A stretch of DNA of 64,000 bases from Flavobacterium aquidurense (lineage in GTDB: Bacteria; Bacteroidota; Bacteroidia; Flavobacteriales; Flavobacteriaceae). Below are positions 57,968 through 64,000 of the stretch, piece after piece. The stretch is from assembly GCF_001404985.1 (NCBI RefSeq), contig NZ_JRLF01000015.1:124001-188000 (forward strand). The letters run 5' to 3'. Under the pieces are notes generated by a model. That model was not told the origin of the DNA and did not search any database. It was given only the letters and a program-made list of their open reading frames with translations. Within the stretch, counting starts at the first letter, position 1; the number at the start of each line of letters is the position of its first letter. A program made the translations under genes and the position numbers.

Positions 57968-58762
57968 TTATTTAGTAAATTTTTGTAAATCTGTTTCTAC
58001 TCTGGCATTCATTTCGTCTGCCTCTTTTTTATATTTTGTAGCGCTATTAAACTTAATTAAGTTGTTATAAGCCACTTTTGCAACATTTAAACGTTCTTCC
58101 ATTTTTGCAGGAATACTATTTATTGCCAATTTATATGCTGAATCGTATTTGTAAAACAAAGCATCTTCTTTAAAAGGCGTTCCGGGAAAATCAGCTATAA
58201 AGTTATCAAATGCAATTAATGCTGATTTATAATCTGAAATTGTATTGTATCCTTTTGCATTTTCGTATGCTTTTTTCTCTAATTTTCCATTCAAAATTTT
58301 CACAGATTCATTAGCCTGAGCAATGTATTCTGAATTTGGATAATTATCAATAAAAGCTTGTAATTTCTCTAATGCTTTTTGTGTATCTGTTTGATCTAAA
58401 CTATAAACCGGAGCTAGTTTTGAATAGCTGTAAGCTCCTAAAAAGGCAGCTTCCTGTACTTTTTCACTACGCGGGTAACCTGAAACAAAACTTTCGAACT
58501 GATAACCTGCTAAATAATATTGTTTTGATTTGTAATAAGACTGAGCAAACATATAAAACAGTTTTTCTGCCTGTGGCTTACCTCTATATGAAGGCGCTAA
58601 TTGTTCAAAAAGTCGAATGGCTTTTGAATATTTACCAGCATCATACATTTTTGTCGCCACATCAAATTTGGCTGCAACATCTTCATTTTTTAATGCTTTT
58701 TGATATTCACTACAAGAACAAAAAAGGACAACAACAATTAATAGAGATACTATTTTTTTCAT
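57968..58762 (-). CDS. bamD: Outer membrane assembly lipoprotein BamD
   Basis: About 264 residues from the ATG at 58762 (MKKIVSLLIVVVLFCSC), which gives a lipoprotein signal with lipobox LFCSC; an upstream start would add a basic stretch. Five TPR-like units follow: AAKFDVATKMYDAGKYSKAIRLFEQL, EKLFYMFAQSYYKSKQYYLAGYQFESFVSGYP and DTQKALEKLQAFIDNYPNSEYIAQA, typical of BamD. It works with BamA to insert outer membrane proteins. First gene of the bamD-rpoZ-coaBC-DUF4835-recN series. Confidence 0.93.
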   Translation of the reverse strand: MKKIVSLLIVVVLFCSCSEYQKALKNEDVAAKFDVATKMYDAGKYSKAIRLFEQLAPSYRGKPQAEKLFYMFAQSYYKSKQYYLAGYQFESFVSGYPRSEKVQEAAFLGAYSYSKLAPVYSLDQTDTQKALEKLQAFIDNYPNSEYIAQANESVKILNGKLEKKAYENAKGYNTISDYKSALIAFDNFIADFPGTPFKEDALFYKYDSAYKLAINSIPAKMEERLNVAKVAYNNLIKFNSATKYKKEADEMNARVETDLQKFTK

Positions 58763-58898
58763 TTTCTTACTTTTATTATGATTTCTTAGACAATTATGCC
58801 AAAGCAAAATCACACCGAAGTTCCGGTGGCAAATTTAGTTATTAATTTAGCTACTACAAAATATTTTTTGGTATAATAAAATACCGGCAATCTCACTC

Positions 58899-59780
58899 TT
58901 ATTTTATGCTGTTTTTTACAAATTCATTCAATCTTTCTGCCAGAGAATCATCAACGCTTACTAATGGCAAACGAACTGTGTTCTCAGCAATACCAAGGGC
59001 TTGAAAGACTTGTTTGATTCCTGCGGGATTTCCCTGCTCAAAAATCATATCAATACAATCTGATAAAAAGTACTGAGTTTTAAACGCTTCACTTACCTTT
59101 TTATTTAAACCTAAACGTATCATTTCTGTAAATTCTTTTGGAAAACCTTGTCCGATAACCGAAATTACACCTGCTCCACCGGCTAAAACAATTGGCAAAG
59201 CTATCATATCATCTCCTGAAATTACAAGAAAATGTTTTGGTGCATTTTTAATCAATTGCAAAGCCTGGGCCATATCACCTGCAGCTTCTTTTATTGCTAC
59301 AATATTACTAAATTCATTTGCAAGACGAATTACAGTAGATGGCAGCATATTACTGGCCGTTCTTCCCGGAACATTATAAAGGATAACCGGAATTGGAGAT
59401 GCCTCGGCAATAGCTTTAAAATGCTGATAAATTCCTTCTTGTGTAGGTTTATTATAATAAGGAGAAACAGAAAGTATGGCTTCAAAAGCAGAGAAATCCC
59501 CGGTTTTTAATTCCTCAACAATTTGCATTGTATTATTACCTCCAACTCCAAGTACCAAAGGCAACCTTCCTTTATTTACATCGATTACAGTAGTAATAAC
59601 CAATTCTTTTTCGGCTTGTGTCAGGGTAGCATTTTCTGCTGTTGTTCCCATAACTACAAGATATTCAACTCCACCGTCTATCGAAAAATTAACGATACGC
59701 TGCAAAGCTTCGATATCAATTGAAAAATCTTTTTTAAATGGGGTTACAAGCGCAACACCAGTTCCTATTAATGATTGCAT
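58899..59780 (-). CDS. dapA: 4-hydroxy-tetrahydrodipicolinate synthase
   Basis: 293 residues. Condenses pyruvate with aspartate semialdehyde in lysine/diaminopimelate synthesis. TIM-barrel motifs: VALVTPFKKDFSIDIEALQ, VVMGTTAENATLTQAEK (the GTTGE-like Thr-Thr with Ala), YNVPGRTASNMLPSTVIRLA (catalytic Tyr in the ILYNVPGR segment) and the Schiff-base Lys in IVAIKEAAGDMAQALQL. The last segment has the GVISVIGQGFP loop. Start 15 bases before the stop of DUF6913, so the two may be co-transcribed. Confidence 0.97.
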   Translation of the reverse strand: MQSLIGTGVALVTPFKKDFSIDIEALQRIVNFSIDGGVEYLVVMGTTAENATLTQAEKELVITTVIDVNKGRLPLVLGVGGNNTMQIVEELKTGDFSAFEAILSVSPYYNKPTQEGIYQHFKAIAEASPIPVILYNVPGRTASNMLPSTVIRLANEFSNIVAIKEAAGDMAQALQLIKNAPKHFLVISGDDMIALPIVLAGGAGVISVIGQGFPKEFTEMIRLGLNKKVSEAFKTQYFLSDCIDMIFEQGNPAGIKQVFQALGIAENTVRLPLVSVDDSLAERLNEFVKNSIK

Positions 59781-59795
59781 ATTCTAATTTATATT

Positions 59796-60308
59796 TTATT
59801 TTATACTCTTTAAATATTTAAACAATTCGTGAACGAAAAGTTTGTAATTCTCTATTGCGGTATCAATCATCCATCGATTTAAATCTTTATCTACAGATGC
59901 AAACCCCACTTTGAACTTTGCTTTCGATTTATTGGTTATCATCATCAAAATGGCTGTTTCGATATCATAATAACTAATCAAAAGATCAAATTCTGTCTCT
60001 ATAAATTCATTTAGAAAAACTGATGTAATTTCTCCATTCCAATTGATATGTTTTTTACCAAAAGCAGGCAGAGAATACGTTTCTTTTTCTTTAAATTTAC
60101 TCCTATACGCAACAATTTTTATGTTTTGAAGTGCTATTCCCTGCAAAACTATTTCGTTTACTAACTCCTTTGAATGTATAAAATTACTCTCATCAATCAG
60201 CAAACCAATTGTTTGTATATTGCTTGTAAAGACTTCGTTTTTGAAATTATTCAAGTTATTATTTAATGTTTTTTTTACAAAAAATTCCTTTATATAATTT
60301 AAAAACAT
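59796..60308 (-). CDS. DUF6913 family protein
   Basis: 170 residues, no signal peptide. The layout is that of the DUF6913 family of Bacteroidota: an N-terminal basic helix (FLNYIKEFFVKKTLNN), then TIGLLIDESNFIHSKELVNEIVLQGIALQNIKIVAYRSKFK, SYYDIETAILMMITNKSKAKFKVGFASVD. No known catalytic residues. It precedes dapA by 15 bases on the same strand. Confidence 0.88.
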   Translation of the reverse strand: MFLNYIKEFFVKKTLNNNLNNFKNEVFTSNIQTIGLLIDESNFIHSKELVNEIVLQGIALQNIKIVAYRSKFKEKETYSLPAFGKKHINWNGEITSVFLNEFIETEFDLLISYYDIETAILMMITNKSKAKFKVGFASVDKDLNRWMIDTAIENYKLFVHELFKYLKSIK

Positions 60309-60310
60309 AG

Positions 60311-60318
60311 TACTTTTG
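60311..60318 (+). promoter_or_regulatory. -7 box for the 5'-nucleotidase operon
   Basis: TACTTTTG matches TAnnTTTG, 37 bases before the ATG at 60356, in the divergent gap with DUF6913. Confidence 0.5.
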
Positions 60319-60355
60319 CCAGATTACAAAATTAATTATTTAAGTCGCATTTAAG

Positions 60356-61135
60356 ATGGTAAAACTAAAAAAGTATAACGGATTTTTAAAACTTTTTGTT
60401 ATATTCTTAACACTTTTTTTCATATTATCCTGCAGTCAGAAAAACTACAATTTGACTAAGATAGAAGGAAAACAACTCCCAATCACTGAAAAAGGTAATG
60501 AAACCCCAAAAATTGAAGCTTTTATTAAACCTTATCGCGATCATATTAATAAGGATTTAGACAGCGTTCTTGCCTATTGCCCTGAAACGCTTGATAAAAG
60601 TACCGGAAAATGGCAAACCAGTATTGGTGATCTTCTGGCTGATGTTTGTGTAGAGAGAGGGAATCTTGTTTTTAAAGCAAGAGAGAAAAAAAGTATCGAT
60701 TTATGTTTATTGAATCATGGGGGTATACGAGCAATTTTACCAAAAGGAAATGTTACTACAAGAACTGCTTTTGAAATTATGCCTTTTGAAAACAATCTTG
60801 TTGTAATAGGCTTAAAAGGTTCTCAGATTCTTGAAATTACTTCTTATATTATTAAGGTACAAAAAGCACAACCATTATCCGGAATGACTTTTACGATTGC
60901 AAAAGATAAGACTGCAAAAAATATTCTAATTCAGGGAAAGCCTCTTGACTTAAACAAAGTATATTATGTAGCAACAAATGATTATTTAGCAAACGGTGGT
61001 GATAGTATGACTTTTTTCGCAAAAGGTGTTGAAAAATTTGATTTGAATTATAAACTTCGAAATGTACTGATTGATTATTTTAAACAAGTTGATACAATTC
61101 CGGTAGCAAAAAATATCAGAATAACAGAAGAATAA
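60356..61135 (+). CDS. 5'-nucleotidase C-terminal (substrate-binding) domain lipoprotein
   Basis: 259 residues. N-terminal lipoprotein signal KLFVIFLTLFFILSC with Cys-Ser-Gln. The remainder is the C-terminal half of UshA-type 5'-nucleotidases: TSIGDLLADVCVERG, NHGGIRAILPKGNVTTRTAFEIMPFENNLVVIGLKG and YYVATNDYLANGGDSMTFF, containing the residues that hold the nucleobase. The metal-binding half is in the next gene, so the usual two-domain enzyme is split. They may act together on periplasmic nucleotides. Confidence 0.9.
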   Translation: MVKLKKYNGFLKLFVIFLTLFFILSCSQKNYNLTKIEGKQLPITEKGNETPKIEAFIKPYRDHINKDLDSVLAYCPETLDKSTGKWQTSIGDLLADVCVERGNLVFKAREKKSIDLCLLNHGGIRAILPKGNVTTRTAFEIMPFENNLVVIGLKGSQILEITSYIIKVQKAQPLSGMTFTIAKDKTAKNILIQGKPLDLNKVYYVATNDYLANGGDSMTFFAKGVEKFDLNYKLRNVLIDYFKQVDTIPVAKNIRITEE

Positions 61136-61152
61136 TAAACAATTAAGAAAAA

Positions 61153-61187
61153 AGTCCGCCACGAATTACACAAATTTGCACGAATTA
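61153..61187 (-). repeat. Dispersed intergenic repeat (inverse of 18228-18260)
   Basis: GCCACGAATTACACAAATTT followed by GCACGAATT; its reverse complement has the same core as the repeat at 18228-18260. Confidence 0.7.
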
Positions 61188-61261
61188 AAAAATGCTGATT
61201 TATAAAAATTCCTGACAAATCGCTAACAAATACAATATCGTTTCCGCAAAAAATATATAAA

Positions 61262-62173
61262 ATGAAAAGAAGAGAATTTATCGAAAAAACAGCTGCAAGT
61301 ACTGCCTTATTAAGTTTAGGTTTGTCATTAAGCAGCTTTGAAACCAGCGATATTAAACACTTAACAATTCTACATACAAACGATGTTCACAGCCATATTG
61401 ATCCGTTCCCGGCTGATGATCCTCGTAATCCTAATAAAGGTGGTGTTTCTCGCAGGGCAGCGCTTATCGAAACAATTCGTCAGGAAAATCCAAATGTTCT
61501 TTTGCTGGATGCAGGAGATATTTTTCAGGGAACCCCGTATTTTAACTATTATGGTGGTGAACTAGAGTTTAAGTTGATGAGTATGATGAAATACGATGCA
61601 TCGACAATAGGAAATCATGATTTTGATAATGGACTTGATGGTTTGCACGCGCAAATGCCACATGCCACTTTTGAATTTATTAATTCAAATTATGACTTTA
61701 AAAACACGGTGATGGACGGACTTGTGAAACCGTATAAGATCTTTTATAAAAACGGAATTAAGGTTGGTGTTTTTGGTGTAGGTATCGAACTTGCGGGATT
61801 GGTCGACAAGCAGCTTTATAAGGAAACGGTTTATAATAATCCTGTAGAAATTGCTCAGGATATGACACAATTATTAAAAAAACAAGAAAAATGTGATTTG
61901 GTAATTTGTCTTTCCCATTTAGGATATAAATACAAGGACGACGAAGAAAAAATCAGTGATTTGAAATTTGCTGAGTTAACTCAGGATATCGATCTAATTA
62001 TTGGCGGACACACGCATACTTTTTTAGATAAACCTACAATTGTAAAAAACAAAGCGGGACAGGATGTTTTAGTAAATCAAGTGGGTTGTTACGGAATAAA
62101 TTTAGGCCGAATAGATTTTTACTTTGATAAGGATAAAGCGCACACTAATCAAGGTAAATCAATTATTGTGTAA
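61262..62173 (+). CDS. Metallophosphatase half of a split 5'-nucleotidase
   Basis: 303 residues. Begins with a twin-arginine (Tat) type leader: MKRREFIEKTAASTALLSLG with RREFIEK. Calcineurin-like phosphoesterase motifs: LTILHTNDVHSHIDPF (D-x-H), LLLDAGDIFQGTPYFN (GDxxxG), STIGNHDFDNGLDGL (GNHD/E), ICLSHLGYK and LIIGGHTHTF (GH-x-H). All metal ligands are intact. It lacks the UshA C-terminal domain, which is encoded by the gene before it. The 3' end overlaps that of the convergent membrane protein gene by 15 bases. Confidence 0.93.
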   Translation: MKRREFIEKTAASTALLSLGLSLSSFETSDIKHLTILHTNDVHSHIDPFPADDPRNPNKGGVSRRAALIETIRQENPNVLLLDAGDIFQGTPYFNYYGGELEFKLMSMMKYDASTIGNHDFDNGLDGLHAQMPHATFEFINSNYDFKNTVMDGLVKPYKIFYKNGIKVGVFGVGIELAGLVDKQLYKETVYNNPVEIAQDMTQLLKKQEKCDLVICLSHLGYKYKDDEEKISDLKFAELTQDIDLIIGGHTHTFLDKPTIVKNKAGQDVLVNQVGCYGINLGRIDFYFDKDKAHTNQGKSIIV

Positions 62174-62854
62174 TGCCTTTTTTCGAATTTTGGCTTTTTC
62201 TAGAAAGTACTTCACCATAAAGAAATAAGCCAAAATTTGAGTTACATCCCGAATTAAAACCAATACGATTGAATAGGAAAAGTATTCATTGAAAATATAA
62301 AATATATCCGAAAATATATAGCTAATCGCCATTAATGACATTAAAAGGGTAATATGTGTTCCTTTAGTTATATAATTTACAAACGCAAAGTAACTCAAAA
62401 TACTTAACACGATTCCGTACAAAGTATACAATACATTAAATTTCTTCATGTTATCTGATTGCAGGCTTAGTACTGAAACCAGCAGATAAACAATAAATAT
62501 AACTATTATAGAAACGGGCAGAATATCTTTTCGCCTGAGTTTAATTTTTTCGTTATCTACTATTATCAGTTTTAAGATCAGGATGTAAACAATTAAAAAA
62601 CTCACAACGCCTCCAATCTCAGAAACTTCAACATCCATTAAATCAAAAACCTGACCTACAAAGCAAAACAGAAACACTAAACTTTGTATTTTATTTATTT
62701 TAAATTCACTGCTTATTAAAAAATAAATAAAAATTGCAGGAAGTACAATAGTTTTAGCATAAAGTGCATAAAAATCCTGTTGTGTACAATCAAAAATAAT
62801 GGTACACAGTAGCGCTGTAAAGAATAAAATCAAAGACGGTTTATTCGCTTTCAT
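62159..62854 (-). CDS. YhhN-like (lysoplasmalogenase/TMEM86 family) membrane protein
   Basis: 231 residues with about eight transmembrane segments (for example LILFFTALLCTIIFDCTQQ, FLFCFVGQVFDLM, IVIFIVYLLVSVL, IFSDIFYIFNEYFS). The spacing and the GQVFDLM and SDIFYIFN motifs recall the YhhN/TMEM86 family, whose eukaryotic members hydrolyse lysoplasmalogens; this is a weak similarity made from memory. Both ends overlap neighbours: ligA upstream by 14 bases (translationally coupled) and the metallophosphatase gene by 15 bases convergently. Confidence 0.65.
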   Translation of the reverse strand: MKANKPSLILFFTALLCTIIFDCTQQDFYALYAKTIVLPAIFIYFLISSEFKINKIQSLVFLFCFVGQVFDLMDVEVSEIGGVVSFLIVYILILKLIIVDNEKIKLRRKDILPVSIIVIFIVYLLVSVLSLQSDNMKKFNVLYTLYGIVLSILSYFAFVNYITKGTHITLLMSLMAISYIFSDIFYIFNEYFSYSIVLVLIRDVTQILAYFFMVKYFLEKAKIRKKALHNN

Positions 62855-64000
62855 TCAATTTTTTTATAAAATCTTCTTCTGATAATATAGGAATATTTAA
62901 TTTATTTGCTTTTTCTAATTTTGCCGGTCCCATATTATCTCCTGCAACTACAAAATCAGTTTTAGCAGAAATTGAACTTCCTACTTTACCTCCGTTATCT
63001 TCGATTGTTTTCTTTAAATCGTCTCTTGAAAATTGTGCAAAAACCCCCGAAACTACAAAAGTTTTACCTATAAATTTATTGGTAGCATTTGGGTTAATTT
63101 TTTCTACAATTTCAAATTGAACTCCATAACTTTTAAGGCGTTCAATTATTTTTTTATTTTCTTCGTTTTCAAAAAATTCGATGACACTTTTTGCAATTCT
63201 TTCTCCAATTTCATCAACCAAAATCAAATCCATTAAAGAAGCCTGACTTAAGGCGTCGATATTTTTATAATGCTTAGCTAATTTTTTAGCCACTGTTTCA
63301 CCCACAAAGCGGATTCCTAGTGCAAAAAGAACACTTTCGAACGGAATTTCTTTTGATTTCTCTACACCATTTACCAGATTTTCGGCAGATTTTTTTGCCA
63401 TTCTTTCCAGGTGCAAAATATCGTCTACTTTTAGTTCGTATAAATCAGCATAATTATGAACCAGATCATTTTTAAAAAGTAAAGCAACAGTTTCTCCTCC
63501 AAGACCTTCAATATCCATGGCTTTTCTTGAAATGTAATGTTGGACTCTACCTATGATTTGTGGAGGACAGCCATAGAAATTAGGACAATAATGATTTGCT
63601 TCGCCTTCGGTTCTCACTAATTCAGTCTGGCATTCCGGACAATGTGTGATGTAATGTGTAACTTCTGAATTTTCAGGGCGTTTTGACAAATCAACTGCGA
63701 TAATTTTTGGAATAATCTCGCCTCCTTTTTCAACAAAAACAGTATCATTTATTCTGATATCTAATTTTTCTATTTGATCTGCATTATGCAAAGAAGCTCT
63801 TTTTACAATTGTTCCTGCCAATTGTACTGGCGCTAAATTAGCTACCGGTGTTATTGCTCCGGTGCGGCCTACCTGATATGTTATGGAATTTAGTTTTGTC
63901 GAAACCTGTTCTGATTTAAATTTGTAAGCAATGGCCCAACGTGGCGATTTTGCTGTGTAACCTAATTCTTCCTGATGTTGTATACTATTAACTTTTACAA
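62841..64000 (-). CDS. ligA: NAD-dependent DNA ligase LigA, 5' end outside window
   Basis: The frame is open to base 64000, so the N-terminal part (about 280-300 residues) lies outside; the visible part is 386 codons. It includes the end of the adenylation domain (KSPRWAIAYKF, and VGRTGAITPVANLAPVQLAG), the OB-fold, a four-Cys zinc finger (CPECQTEL...CPNFYGCP), helix-hairpin-helix repeats (FALGIRFVGETVAKKLAKHY, LMDLILVDEIGERIAKSVIEFF) and a C-terminal BRCT domain (IGKTFVVSGVFAQFSRDDLKK, VVAGDNMGPAKLEKANKLNIPILSEEDF). It seals nicks in replication and repair using NAD. Overlaps the next gene by 14 bases. Confidence 0.97.
   Translation of the reverse strand, partial: VKVNSIQHQEELGYTAKSPRWAIAYKFKSEQVSTKLNSITYQVGRTGAITPVANLAPVQLAGTIVKRASLHNADQIEKLDIRINDTVFVEKGGEIIPKIIAVDLSKRPENSEVTHYITHCPECQTELVRTEGEANHYCPNFYGCPPQIIGRVQHYISRKAMDIEGLGGETVALLFKNDLVHNYADLYELKVDDILHLERMAKKSAENLVNGVEKSKEIPFESVLFALGIRFVGETVAKKLAKHYKNIDALSQASLMDLILVDEIGERIAKSVIEFFENEENKKIIERLKSYGVQFEIVEKINPNATNKFIGKTFVVSGVFAQFSRDDLKKTIEDNGGKVGSSISAKTDFVVAGDNMGPAKLEKANKLNIPILSEEDFIKKLNESE

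Noticed and set aside
58372..58845. 157-codon plus-strand frame opposite bamD
   Set aside because: Entirely antisense to bamD, hydrophobic by mirror coding, with no promoter or start signal.

Overview
The window is AT-rich chromosomal DNA from a member of the Bacteroidota, almost certainly Flavobacterium or a close relative. Evidence for this: promoters of the TTTG/TAnnTTTG type, very few Shine-Dalgarno sequences, a type IX secretion sorting tail, DUF4835/BamD/omega synteny, YtxJ, many SusD-era style lipoproteins with short Cys-Ser lipoboxes, and arginine synthesis through an acylated citrulline. No rRNA, tRNA, CRISPR array, prophage or complete insertion sequence was seen. Both edges cut a gene: a choice-of-anchor I protein on the left and ligA on the right.

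Layout. 1-8.4 kb: cell-surface and envelope genes (choice-of-anchor I protein, OmpA, lipoproteins, a DUF808 membrane protein, a T9SS-tailed protein with a partner that has L-domain-like repeats), N-carbamoylputrescine amidase, and two very small genes that a length-limited gene finder would miss. 8.5-15.3 kb: clpB, ytxJ, two linked DUF2157-like membrane proteins, and a pectate lyase preceded by a perfect palindromic operator. 15.4-27.9 kb: one long leftward arginine/proline cluster, in transcription order GNAT acetyltransferase, argG, a lipoprotein, argC, argD, proA, proB, a GxxExxY gene bounded by inverted repeats, argF', argB, argE-like, argH. A good promoter and a roughly 320-base leader with several hairpins precede it. 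The intergenic gaps of this cluster are full of dispersed repeats. 28-35.5 kb: M1 peptidase, aldose-epimerase-like protein, GNAT, DUF3575, VF530, smpB, a lipoprotein, and an XRE regulator fused to a catalytically degenerate Fic domain. 35.5-43.1 kb: pcm, an oxidoreductase, 3-hydroxyacyl-CoA dehydrogenase, YggS, a DnaQ/GIY-YIG fusion nuclease, a K+ channel with a zinc-ribbon tail, miaA and an acyl-ACP thioesterase. 43.4-46.8 kb: a leftward four-gene operon with an uncharacterised basic CxxC protein, RtcB, PrfH and a Lys-tailed TPR-like protein, i.e. a PrfH/RtcB ribosome rescue and repair module with two unexplained partners. 46.9-51.7 kb: a 27-codon candidate small gene, a MITE-like element, a RprXY-like two-component system, coaE and a glycosyltransferase. 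51.7-60.3 kb: fabV, recN, DUF4835, coaBC, rpoZ, bamD, dapA, DUF6913. 60.3-64 kb: a 5'-nucleotidase split over two genes, a YhhN-like membrane protein and ligA.

Most genes are housekeeping. The places that deserve a second look are the RtcB/PrfH operon and its 18-bp palindrome, the GxxExxY unit with about 50-bp inverted repeats inserted in the arginine cluster, the arginine leader RNA, the non-canonical specificity residue in ArgF', the pseudo-Fic regulator, and several families of hairpin-forming intergenic repeats.
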